DNA from: CALGLS01 sp047626155 | GTDB lineage: Bacteria; Bacteroidota; Bacteroidia; Chitinophagales; Saprospiraceae | Length of the DNA stretch: 12,257 bases | Reading direction: 5' to 3' | NCBI GenBank assembly: GCA_047626155.1 | Contig: JBLHRR010000164.1 | Coordinates: forward strand, 1 to 12,257 | Shown here: positions 1-7,042 of the stretch, piece by piece | Layout of the letters: each line of letters starts with the position of its first letter | Position numbering within the stretch: the stretch's first letter is position 1 | Made by a program: the position numbers and the translations under genes | Notes under the pieces: generated by a model | The model's input: the letters and a program-made list of their open reading frames with translations, nothing else | Told to the model about the DNA's origin: nothing | Databases searched by the model: none

Positions 1-3000
1 TGTCCAGGATCCTGATTGATTTGATCAATGGCTGCCTTAATGTCTGTATTGTTATCGTTGCCCTCTCCTTCAGGATATTCCAAAGCGGTGCTTATCTTTG
101 TTTTATTCAAGGTGCCGTCAATATTTAATCGGACTAAAAAAATTTGTTTTAATTGACTGGTATTATTTCCAGAATTAGAGGCCAGTAGCGGATAAGCGGA
201 GGTTTTTATTTTATATAATACAGCTAAATTAAAACGGGGATTCAAGGGGTCACCAGACCAGGAAATCGTTCCGCCCGGACGAACCTCAAAAGGACGGCGA
301 ATGACTTTTTGATAAGTGAATAAATACGATCCATTTACCAAAGTTAAATCACCATTTAATTCCATGAGCCCGTCAGGATGTTGAACATAGACCAAATCTC
401 CTTTTGCTTTACCCTCAAAATAATCACCAGTAATTGGATCGGTAATGGCTTTGAAGTTCAAGCTCTCATTGACCTGTGCTTTGACAATGATTTTCATGTT
501 CAAACCCTTGGAAAGTTTACCAATTTTTTCGTTGTTTATTTTTCGTTCATTTTTTTTAATGGGCGCTATAAATTCCACTATTCCTGCATGAGATTCCACT
601 TGATTAGAAACAGCACTATATACATAAGTGAGATCAGAGTTCTTAGTAGTGACCGCATTCAGTTCAATAATAGGTGCTTGTAAGGTTCCACTAAGATTGG
701 CTTTCGCATCTACAAACAATTTTCCATAGTACAAATCATTATCACTCGCTGTGGTATTCAAGACCTGGAAATTTTTCACGTTAAGATTTGATTGTAAATA
801 AAAAGTCCGATAATCATCTGTTAAAATGTAGGAGGACATAATTCCTTTGTTACCACTGGCATCGTTAATACTCAGGTTTTTAAATTCGATTACATTGGCG
901 TCAAATACCAAGTCTTCTGTGCCTAGTTTTAATCGGGCCTTGACTAATTCTAAATCGAATTCTGTTTCTTTGAAATTCACCTTGCCTGTAATGTCGGGCT
1001 GAGCAAGGGAGCCGTTTATTTGTAATTGACCTGTTAGGAATCCTTCCATGTTTTCGAGGTAGCCGAAAAGAAGCGGCTCTATGGCGCTCAGGTTAAGTGC
1101 CGGAATATCGAGCTTGAAATTCAAGGCATCAAAATTTTCTTCCAGGTCTATATTTCCCCCAATTCGCAGATCGTTTCCATTGCCTTGTATAGAAGCTGTT
1201 GCATTGACTTTTGTTCCATCTTCCTTGAAAGCATCTAGTTTTACTTTTCCTAATTGTGCATTAAATAATACAAAATCGTTAATCTGAAGCTTAGAGGTGA
1301 AAGTGCTTTTCTGGGATGGATCGGAAAAGGAAAGTTGCCCATTTAGAATACCATCGAGGCCAATGATATTCTGTTCTTTCATTTTGCCACTAGGTTCCGT
1401 TGGCGTCTTAATTAATTTAGAAAAGACATCCAAATCAAAATTTTCAAAAGACAATTCAAATTGCTCTTTTTCTAATTTGGAAATTATAATGGTTTCTTTA
1501 TTCGTAAATAGTTGCCAATCCTTTATGGCCAGTTGGCTGTTTTCCCAACTGACTAAATTGTTTTCCGATACGCTCCATTTTTCATAATTCAGAATTTGTT
1601 CCGAAGCAAAAGAAAGGTGGAGATCTTTATTTTGTGAAAAACGAGAAGTGGATTTCAACTCAAACTGTTTTTGATCTGTTGAGTCTAACAGTTGCATAGT
1701 ATTGTCTAACACATTATCAATCAAAGCCCCATAACTACTGACTTTATTTAACCTGAGCCGTTTCTGAATGGAAGCATTCACACAATCAACCTGATAATTT
1801 AAACCCTCCGGATTACCTTTTACTTTAATATTTATATTATCAAAAGTTGATTGCTGCCAGCTGAAGTAAGGAACATTTGAAGTGAAGTCAATAGTTCCAT
1901 TTTCATTGTTATAAGTACTATTGAAATTAAATGCAGGTAATTCCTTTAAATCAGGAATAAATCCCATCAGTAATAATTCCGGGCGATGCAATTGAAAGTC
2001 CAACTCAAAATGATCTGCCGTTTTACCAACCAAAGAATCGGAAAAGCTAGTATCAAAATAATTGTAAATTAATTGTTGAATGGCAGTCGTAGTTTCCGGA
2101 TATTTAATTTTACCAGTCAAATTCGCATCAAAAAAGTCAGAAGTAATTTGCGCGATACTCTTCGTAGAATCAAAATCAGCAACCAATAATATGCTGTCTA
2201 TCTGTTGGGTAGAGTCCTTATATAAAATGCCAAAATCAGCAATCAATGCTTTTCCATCGAGCTGATCTAAGTTATACCCCTTAGCCTCCGCCTTTATATT
2301 TGCGCTAAGCAAAAACGGATATTCCACATATTCCATTGCCTGCAAATCAATGGAATCTAATTGCATATCCAAGCGCCAAACCGGCAGAGAATTGCTATAG
2401 TCCAATTCAAAATTAGAATTTACCGCTATTTCTTTTTCATTAGCAAAAGCTTTGGCCTGTAAGAGATACTTGTCTAGTTTTCCTTCAATGACCAATCCCT
2501 CCATCTCTTGATTGGCAGCACTTTTTATACGTATTAAAAAATCAGAAAATGCATCCTCTGCCATCTCAAATCCTTTTCCATTCAACTCAACATCGACCGA
2601 CAAAGGCGCAAAAGAATAACCGGTTAGACTATCCAAATAACCTTCCGTGAATAACTCTTTCGCTTTCAAACCCTCAATGTTAAACTTCAGGTCATAAGCT
2701 TTGTCCTTAAGGCTGGCATCCACTTTCCATTGACCGCTATTGGATTCTAGCTCGAAATTAGTATCAAAATTTTCCAAATCTCCTTTGAAAATTCCAGTGA
2801 GTTTTTTAATCAATGGCAAATTAAAGTAAGCAGGCAATAAACTATCTGGTAGAAAAGCTTTTAACTCTTCCTGACTAAAATCAGCAGCATCTAGCACTAA
2901 ATCAAAACCAGGTTTCTCATCTGTGAATAAACCAGTTATACTGCCCAATGCCTTAAATGCTTGTTCCTTTTTATTTCTGTAAGTAGACAAATTTAGGTTG

Positions 3001-4841
3001 GAGTTTAGATTGGAAAACAAACCATTAATGCTTCCATTTAGAAGAAAATACTCGGGCAGTTCTACATACTCGGGCAAAGCATCAGGAGGCAAATAGGCCA
3101 GTACATCGGAGCGGGAAGTATAAAAAGTATCTATTTGCAAATCAAGAAAAGCACTGTCTTGGCTACTAATGTTTTTAAAGCGTCCGTTGGCTTTTATCAA
3201 TGTAGGAATGGGAGTATTAATCCTGTTGGTTTCTGCTATCAACTGGGTTTGGAAATCTTGTAAGCTTCCGTTGGTACGGCCCGTTATCGATATGCTATCT
3301 GGCAGTTGTACAAAATCAGGCAATGTTTTTTCAGGAATCAAATAACTGATTTTTTCCTTCAGTGTCTTGAATTCTTTTACTTCAATATCCCAGCTTTGTT
3401 GATTGGAGCTTAGTATATTTCCTGTTGATCCAACAATATTTACACGTAGGTCTATTAACTCTAAGTCAAATTTATTAATTGCTAAATATTCTTTAAAGGA
3501 ACCTTCAATAGCTGCGTTCAATACTACAGGAAGTGCCTTGTTCTTTTTGAAAAATAAAATACTATCTAATGGCGGGTAGAAATAAGACAGGTCTGCACTA
3601 TTACTTCCTTTAAAACGGAGGTCAGAATCTATTTCCAATTGCGAAAGTGGATCCGTGACGGAATCTAAAAATGGATAATTAATAACAGTATGTTTACTTT
3701 TCAAGTCAGAACGCTCTGTAAGAAAGACAAAATCATCCAAACTGATTCTGTTTTTAGAAAAAGTAAAAAGGCCTTCTGTATGTTTGATTTTGAAACCCTT
3801 ATTCGTCGTTCCAGCCAATTGTTGAATGTCGGCTTTGATATTCATATTGTGGTATTCGAAATCAGCAAGTTCGAAGCTTATGTTTGAGAGGTCCAAATGC
3901 TTGTAATCAAAACCTGGAGATTTGATTGCACCAATGAGATCATATCTAATAGCTGTACCGCTAGTTATGGCCTCTGCCATGTTGACCTTTACATCATTGC
4001 CATTCCATTGAAATGCAAATTCCTTAGATTCCAAAATCGGAATATTTGTACGGAAGCTAGTTGTTGGCATTTCTAAATTAAAGGTGACTTCTTTTATTTC
4101 AGCACTATTCGCCTCAATGGCAAAATGAACAGGGGAAGTACTAGTGGTATCATTATCTTCTACCTTTTCAAACATAGTCAAATCTATCTGACTGTCACTG
4201 AGATGAAGGTCCTCGGTTCGGAAATCTAAGTTTTTCAAATCAATGGAATGAATGCGACTTTCAAGACTACCGATATGCGTAACTAGATTGAGGTCACCCG
4301 CTTTGTGATAAGAAAAGTCAACATTGTAGACATAAAGCTTAGATGGATTGAAAGTAAAATCCCATGCTGAAGTATTATTGTTTTTTATACTGTCTTCAGT
4401 TATCTGAGCTTCATTACTGTTTAGGAAAGCTTCTGTGATGAAATCAAAATTATTGCTATCAGCAGACATAAAGAGATCCACCGTTCCTTCAGACAACAAC
4501 AGTTCATCAAACTGAATGCTTTTTTGCAGGAGCTTATTGAGTTTGAAGTTTATGGAAAGTTCACCAAGACTTAGAAAAGTATCTTGATGAGGATTTTCAA
4601 TATATAAACCCTGCAGAACCAGGGATTCAGGCAAGTCTAATCGAATGGAACCAATAGAAACCTTCGTCTTGATTTTTTCTTGGAGATAGTTTTCAAGGAT
4701 GTTGGTAAGGCGGTTCTGCACCATTGGAAGCTGAATCAACAAGGTACAGAGAATCAACACTAGTAAGAGAAACAGTGCTATTCGAACTAAGGATTTCGTT
4801 ATCTTTTTTAGGCGTTGCAGTTGGCGCTTGATTGTAGCAAT
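1..4841 (-). CDS. tamB: TamB-like translocation/assembly protein (AsmA/TamB superfamily), 3' end cut by window edge
   Basis: TamB-family proteins are anchored in the inner membrane and span the periplasm as a long beta-helical groove linked to outer-membrane protein assembly or lipid transport. 1613 codons are visible with no stop; I checked this triplet by triplet. The N-terminus is basic (KRQLQRLKK, residues 5-13), followed by one hydrophobic anchor at about residues 18-36. Then comes the family's typical opening, with QLPMVQNRL and KVSIGSIRLDLPESLVLQGL. The long middle is rich in alternating beta-strand sequence. Near the left edge (about bases 240-360) lie GSYLFTYQKVI, PFEVRPGGTISWSGDPLNP and AVLYKIKTSAYPLL, hallmarks of the C-terminal TamB domain (PF04357). 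By family comparison roughly 80-120 residues are missing off the edge. The start is uncertain: the frame opens after TAA at 4844-4842, and the first codon, ATT at 4841-4839, gives (M)ATIKRQLQ. No ATG, GTG or TTG occurs before the anchor; the first GTG (4760) falls inside it. Confidence 0.93.
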   Translation of the reverse strand, partial: MATIKRQLQRLKKITKSLVRIALFLLLVLILCTLLIQLPMVQNRLTNILENYLQEKIKTKVSIGSIRLDLPESLVLQGLYIENPHQDTFLSLGELSINFKLNKLLQKSIQFDELLLSEGTVDLFMSADSNNFDFITEAFLNSNEAQITEDSIKNNNTSAWDFTFNPSKLYVYNVDFSYHKAGDLNLVTHIGSLESRIHSIDLKNLDFRTEDLHLSDSQIDLTMFEKVEDNDTTSTSPVHFAIEANSAEIKEVTFNLEMPTTSFRTNIPILESKEFAFQWNGNDVKVNMAEAITSGTAIRYDLIGAIKSPGFDYKHLDLSNISFELADFEYHNMNIKADIQQLAGTTNKGFKIKHTEGLFTFSKNRISLDDFVFLTERSDLKSKHTVINYPFLDSVTDPLSQLEIDSDLRFKGSNSADLSYFYPPLDSILFFKKNKALPVVLNAAIEGSFKEYLAINKFDLELIDLRVNIVGSTGNILSSNQQSWDIEVKEFKTLKEKISYLIPEKTLPDFVQLPDSISITGRTNGSLQDFQTQLIAETNRINTPIPTLIKANGRFKNISSQDSAFLDLQIDTFYTSRSDVLAYLPPDALPEYVELPEYFLLNGSINGLFSNLNSNLNLSTYRNKKEQAFKALGSITGLFTDEKPGFDLVLDAADFSQEELKAFLPDSLLPAYFNLPLIKKLTGIFKGDLENFDTNFELESNSGQWKVDASLKDKAYDLKFNIEGLKAKELFTEGYLDSLTGYSFAPLSVDVELNGKGFEMAEDAFSDFLIRIKSAANQEMEGLVIEGKLDKYLLQAKAFANEKEIAVNSNFELDYSNSLPVWRLDMQLDSIDLQAMEYVEYPFLLSANIKAEAKGYNLDQLDGKALIADFGILYKDSTQQIDSILLVADFDSTKSIAQITSDFFDANLTGKIKYPETTTAIQQLIYNYFDTSFSDSLVGKTADHFELDFQLHRPELLLMGFIPDLKELPAFNFNSTYNNENGTIDFTSNVPYFSWQQSTFDNINIKVKGNPEGLNYQVDCVNASIQKRLRLNKVSSYGALIDNVLDNTMQLLDSTDQKQFELKSTSRFSQNKDLHLSFASEQILNYEKWSVSENNLVSWENSQLAIKDWQLFTNKETIIISKLEKEQFELSFENFDLDVFSKLIKTPTEPSGKMKEQNIIGLDGILNGQLSFSDPSQKSTFTSKLQINDFVLFNAQLGKVKLDAFKEDGTKVNATASIQGNGNDLRIGGNIDLEENFDALNFKLDIPALNLSAIEPLLFGYLENMEGFLTGQLQINGSLAQPDITGKVNFKETEFDLELVKARLKLGTEDLVFDANVIEFKNLSINDASGNKGIMSSYILTDDYRTFYLQSNLNVKNFQVLNTTASDNDLYYGKLFVDAKANLSGTLQAPIIELNAVTTKNSDLTYVYSAVSNQVESHAGIVEFIAPIKKNERKINNEKIGKLSKGLNMKIIVKAQVNESLNFKAITDPITGDYFEGKAKGDLVYVQHPDGLMELNGDLTLVNGSYLFTYQKVIRRPFEVRPGGTISWSGDPLNPRFNLAVLYKIKTSAYPLLASNSGNNTSQLKQIFLVRLNIDGTLNKTKISTALEYPEGEGNDNNTDIKAAIDQINQDPG

Positions 4842-4866
4842 TTAAAATAGGGGAAACCCCAGCTGC

Positions 4867-4874
4867 CAAAGATA
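4867..4874 (-). promoter_or_regulatory. Bacteroidota-type -7 box upstream of the tamB-like gene
   Basis: TATCTTTG on the minus strand matches the Bacteroidota sigma-ABfr -7 consensus TANNTTTG at every fixed position. Transcription starting 5-7 bases downstream would begin near 4861. That leaves a leader of about 20 bases, including GGGGTTTCCCC, before the ATT proposed as the start codon. No well-spaced -33 TTTG is present: the nearest TTTG is only 13 bases upstream of the box. The assignment rests on the -7 element and its position. Confidence 0.45.
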
Positions 4875-4923
4875 GGGAATGGGCTGCCAAATGATTGTAC
4901 AATTGGATCAAAATTTTTTTTGG

Positions 4924-4998
4924 CTAATCAGTGATAGCTTCCCAGTTGCTTAATAGAGCGATAAGGGTAACCATCATTAAGAATATTAGGATAATCAT
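4924..4998 (-). CDS. Candidate 24-residue single-span hydrophobic peptide
   Basis: ATG at 4998 opens 24 codons closed by TAG. The product starts MIILIFLMMVTLIALL, an uninterrupted hydrophobic stretch long enough for most of a membrane span, and ends in a short polar acidic tail (SNWEAITD). The A/T-rich, purine-poor sequence just before the ATG resembles Bacteroidota leaders, which lack Shine-Dalgarno sites. It lies between the dehydrogenase gene and the tamB-like gene on the same strand, ending 82 bases before the tamB start. I do not recognise a family. A hydrophobic ORF this short can arise by chance in A/T-rich DNA, so this is only a candidate. Confidence 0.3.
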   Translation of the reverse strand: MIILIFLMMVTLIALLSNWEAITD

Positions 4999-5049
4999 GT
5001 GATTGATTTTTGATTTGGAAGAAAATTTAACTTTAAGTATTTCACTGTA

Positions 5050-5096
5050 AAAGTAGGTTTAACCCGCCTTATCTAGGTAAAGTCGAGGTTAACTTT
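5050..5096. repeat. Imperfect inverted repeat in the gap downstream of the dehydrogenase gene
   Basis: AAAGT at 5050-5054 pairs with ACTTT at 5092-5096. Inside these, after a 5-base bulge, TAACC pairs with GGTTA. The centre (CCTTATCTAGGTAAAG) is itself a near-palindrome around CTAG. The stem has bulges and mismatches. It could be a weak terminator for the dehydrogenase gene (TTTT follows on the minus strand) or an operator for what lies downstream. The sequence does not decide between these. Confidence 0.3.
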
Positions 5097-5138
5097 GTAT
5101 TAAGAAAACCAGGTCGACTGTGGCTATGTATCAGACCG

Positions 5139-5156
5139 AAGAACCTTCATGTTCTT
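5139..5156 (-). terminator. Small hairpin just after the dehydrogenase stop codon
   Basis: AAGAAC and GTTCTT form a perfect 6-bp stem with a 6-base loop, starting 6 bases after the TAA of the dehydrogenase gene. The stem is A/T-rich and no T-run follows on the minus strand, so it would be a weak terminator at best. The position is the main argument for it. Confidence 0.2.
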
Positions 5157-5162
5157 AATAGT

Positions 5163-6575
5163 TTATTTTTCGATCATTGTAGCTAACGCTACATCCAAAA
5201 CCTTCCCTCGATTCAAAATCCCCAAAGGATCCATAGCCATTTTCAACTGCTTCATCAACCCAATTTCCTCCTCCGTTCGGCACAAAGACAAATACGCTTT
5301 CTTATGCAGCCCAATCCCATGCTCCGCAGAAACCGAACCACCCAAAGTTTTCAAAGGACTATAAACCGCCTCATTTATAGCTTGAATTACTGCCGGTGTA
5401 TGTTCCGTTTTGCCAACAATAAAGTGAATGTTTCCATCTGCTACATGGCCAAAAGCAAATGCCTTTTCTACTTCAGGAATGCTGTGTAGTTCTTTTGTTA
5501 TAGATTCTACGGTTTCTCCAATTAAAGGAATTGGCAGACTAATGTCAAAATGCTGATCGTGATTGCATTGCGAAGAAATAACATGCACATCTTCTCTAAC
5601 TTTCCAGAACCATTCCAGGTCAGATTCGGAAGTAGCTATGGCCGCGTCTTCAATCATTTCTTTTTCAAAAGCTTCGGCTAATAAATCCTCTAATAATTGC
5701 TGATCTCTTTCCGGGTTGGCGCCGAGACCTTCCAAAAGAACATAGTAATTGAAGCCATGGGGGAGTGGCGGCTTTTGTGAAGCAGGGGGACTGGTCATAA
5801 GTTGATAACTATTGCCCCAGATCAGTTCAAAGCCACTGAGTGTCCCTGCCATGTTCTGGTCCATATACTTCAAGAAAGAAATTACCTTCTCGTAGTCGTT
5901 AAACGCGACAAAGGCGGTCGTTCTACTTTTGGGTGCTTCCACCAATTTAAGCACCGCTTTGGTAATGACACCAAGTGTTCCTTCAGAGCCAATAAACAAC
6001 TGCTTCAAGTCATAAGCAGAGTTGTCTTTGATGATTTTTTTAAGGGAAGAAATGATGGTTCCATCTGCCAAAACAGCCTCCAGGCCAAGAACCAAATTCC
6101 GCGTCATTCCATATCTGAAAACCCGCAGCCCTCCAGCATTGGTAGAAATGATGCCGCCAATTTGCGCAGATCCTTTAGCGCCAAAGTTTAAAGGGAATAA
6201 TAAATTCTTTCTGGAAGCACCTTGTTGGATGTTTTCCAAAATAACCCCTGATTGTACGATCATCGTTCTGCTCTGTTCATCAATTTCCAGAATGTCGGTC
6301 ATCTTCTCCATCGCTATCACCACCTCGTCTGGATGGGTCTCTGTGCTTCCCACTAGGTTGGTCAATCCTCCATGAACCACCACCGGCTGTTGATGACTAT
6401 GACAGATTTTCATAATATCAGAAACATCTTGCGTACTGCGCGGTAGGACAACAGCTTTGGCTTGTAAGGGAACATCCATCGTCCAAATATGAGTATAACG
6501 ATCCTTTATGTCTTCGGGGCCAAGTACTTTTTCAGCACCCAGTTTTTCTTTTAAAATGGCAACTATATTCAACAT
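5163..6575 (-). CDS. FAD-linked 2-hydroxyacid dehydrogenase/oxidase (GlcD / D-2-hydroxyglutarate dehydrogenase family)
   Basis: A 470-residue flavoprotein predicted to oxidise a D-2-hydroxyacid (glycolate, D-lactate or D-2-hydroxyglutarate) to the 2-oxoacid. The FAD-binding domain (PF01565, about residues 38-178) has HGGLTNLVGS (68-77), NAGGLRVFRYG (146-156) and the following GLEAVLADG. YDLKQLFIGSEGTLG (188-202) joins it to the C-terminal FAD-oxidase domain (PF02913, to about 460), which has DISLP, GHVADGNIH (376-384), SAEHGIG (416-422) and DPLGILNRGKVL. His377, His384 and Glu418 match the metal ligands of D2HGDH-type enzymes, and His419 the conserved active-site His. There is no Fe-S extension and no GlcE or GlcF neighbour, so it is a stand-alone subunit of normal length. 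The residues before DISLP are His-Phe rather than the Lys-Tyr I recall from D2HGDH, so the substrate is left open. No signal peptide; probably cytoplasmic or membrane-peripheral. Confidence 0.93.
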   Translation of the reverse strand: MLNIVAILKEKLGAEKVLGPEDIKDRYTHIWTMDVPLQAKAVVLPRSTQDVSDIMKICHSHQQPVVVHGGLTNLVGSTETHPDEVVIAMEKMTDILEIDEQSRTMIVQSGVILENIQQGASRKNLLFPLNFGAKGSAQIGGIISTNAGGLRVFRYGMTRNLVLGLEAVLADGTIISSLKKIIKDNSAYDLKQLFIGSEGTLGVITKAVLKLVEAPKSRTTAFVAFNDYEKVISFLKYMDQNMAGTLSGFELIWGNSYQLMTSPPASQKPPLPHGFNYYVLLEGLGANPERDQQLLEDLLAEAFEKEMIEDAAIATSESDLEWFWKVREDVHVISSQCNHDQHFDISLPIPLIGETVESITKELHSIPEVEKAFAFGHVADGNIHFIVGKTEHTPAVIQAINEAVYSPLKTLGGSVSAEHGIGLHKKAYLSLCRTEEEIGLMKQLKMAMDPLGILNRGKVLDVALATMIEK

Positions 6576-6579
6576 ACTG

Positions 6580-6587
6580 CAAAAGTA
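6580..6587 (-). promoter_or_regulatory. -7 box only 4 bases before the dehydrogenase start codon
   Basis: TACTTTTG on the minus strand fits TANNTTTG fully and is separated from the ATG at 6575 by CAGT. With the usual 5-7 bases from this element to the transcription start, transcription would begin at or beside the A of the ATG, giving a leaderless mRNA. No matching -33 element was found in the A/T-rich sequence upstream, so a chance match remains possible. Confidence 0.4.
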
Positions 6588-6644
6588 TAAAATATCTGTT
6601 ATATGGCATTTAAGAAATAAAAGGGTACTCCGTCATATGATAGT

Positions 6645-6774
6645 GGGTAGATCAGGGCGGATCAGGGTAGATAGGTAGATCAGGGTTCCCTTAATATGCG
6701 CCATCTTACGTTAATTCACGCAAGTGGGAAACCCTGATCAACCCTGATCAACCCTGATCAACCCTCATCTACCC
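6645..6774. repeat. Large inverted repeat built of 10-bp GATC-containing units
   Basis: The left arm (6645-6690, 46 bases) is GGGTAGATCA, GGGCGGATCA, GGGTAGATA, GGTAGATCA and GGGTTCCC. The right arm (6726-6774, 49 bases) read on the minus strand is GGGTAGATGA, then GGGTTGATCA three times, then GGGTTTCCC. Aligned unit for unit, 41 of 46 left-arm bases match, with three 1-base gaps. The spacer is 35 bases. Shorter outer matches (AATAA and GGTAC at 6616-6628 against 6779-6788) suggest the element reaches about 6616-6788. It lies between divergent genes, 70 bases upstream of the dehydrogenase start, so a terminator role is unlikely. It could be a mobile or REP-like intergenic element, a cruciform, or a phased protein-binding array. 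Confidence 0.85.
6705..6724. repeat. Near-palindrome in the loop of the large inverted repeat
   Basis: CTTACGTTAATTCACGCAAG is a 20-base palindrome with 16 of 20 positions symmetric, centred on the AATT of TTAATT. It occupies most of the spacer between the two decamer arms. It may be an inner hairpin of the element or a dimer-binding site. Confidence 0.4.
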
Positions 6775-6780
6775 TCATGT
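6731..6780 (+). repeat. Five direct 10-bp repeats (ACCCTGATCA type)
   Basis: Three identical copies of ACCCTGATCA are followed by ACCCTCATCT and ACCCTCATGT, with exact 10-base spacing and no indels. Each intact unit carries TGATCA, a perfect palindrome around GATC. The spacing places equivalent bases on the same face of the helix. This is the cleaner arm of the inverted repeat; the opposite arm has drifted more and carries indels. Confidence 0.85.
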
Positions 6781-6823
6781 ACCTTATTCCAAATCCACTT
6801 AATATGACCAAGAACCAATAAAA

Positions 6824-6940
6824 GTGGTGTCCCCTGACGGAATTGTTCAGGCAGAGATTATCAATTTGCGAAAGGCGCGGTTACTAATGCGGAGAAAGGA
6901 AATTGAAGTTGAAGTTGCTCTAGAAGGTGCAAACGTCTAA
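6824..6940 (+). CDS. Short coding-looking ORF of unknown function, or gene remnant
   Basis: The frame is open from a TAA upstream (about 6809) to TAA at 6938. GTG at 6824 or 6827 could start a product of 38 or 37 residues. It contains VSPDGIVQAEI and LRKARLLMRRKEIEVEVAL, giving an amphipathic, charged helix pattern unlike random A/T-rich DNA. There is no ATG near its 5' end and no promoter-like box close by. It could be the surviving 3' end of a decayed gene or a real small protein. I do not recognise a family; a distant resemblance to coiled helices of TolC-type proteins is too weak to use. Confidence 0.25.
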   Translation: MVSPDGIVQAEIINLRKARLLMRRKEIEVEVALEGANV

Positions 6941-6989
6941 TGTTTTCATCCTTTTATCGAATACCAAACCTTAATGACAATCCCTTTCT

Positions 6990-6997
6990 TACATTTG
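6990..6997 (+). promoter_or_regulatory. -7 box upstream of the TonB-dependent receptor gene
   Basis: TACATTTG matches TANNTTTG in full, 45 bases before the ATG at 7043. Initiation 5-7 bases downstream would give an A-rich leader of about 40 bases (including AAAAAGATCCAAAATTAAA) with no Shine-Dalgarno motif, as is usual in Bacteroidota. A -33 TTTG is not evident at the normal distance. Confidence 0.5.
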
Positions 6998-7042
6998 CGC
7001 TCTTTAAGCAATAATTTCAAAAAGATCCAAAATTAAATAGAC

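Noticed and set aside
378..2265. Several plus-strand ORFs of 60-100 codons over the left end
   Set aside because: All lie antisense to the continuous TamB-like frame, have no matching domains, and reflect antisense shadows of A/T-rich coding DNA.
4693..4911. 72-codon minus-strand ORF starting at ATG 4911 as a separate gene
   Set aside because: It overlaps the start and membrane anchor of the tamB-like gene in another frame, and its product has no recognisable features. It matters only as a possible upstream start if there is an indel near 4805.
5802..6375. Plus-strand ORFs of 129 and 117 codons opposite the dehydrogenase
   Set aside because: They are antisense to conserved FAD-domain motifs, and their translations are basic and Cys/Phe-rich without family features.
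6645..6774. Rho-independent terminator
   Set aside because: The flanking genes diverge from this point, so no large gene ends here, and no T-run follows either arm.
6640..6780. CRISPR array
   Set aside because: The units are only 10 bp, abut each other with no spacers, and are arranged as an inverted repeat. No cas gene is present.
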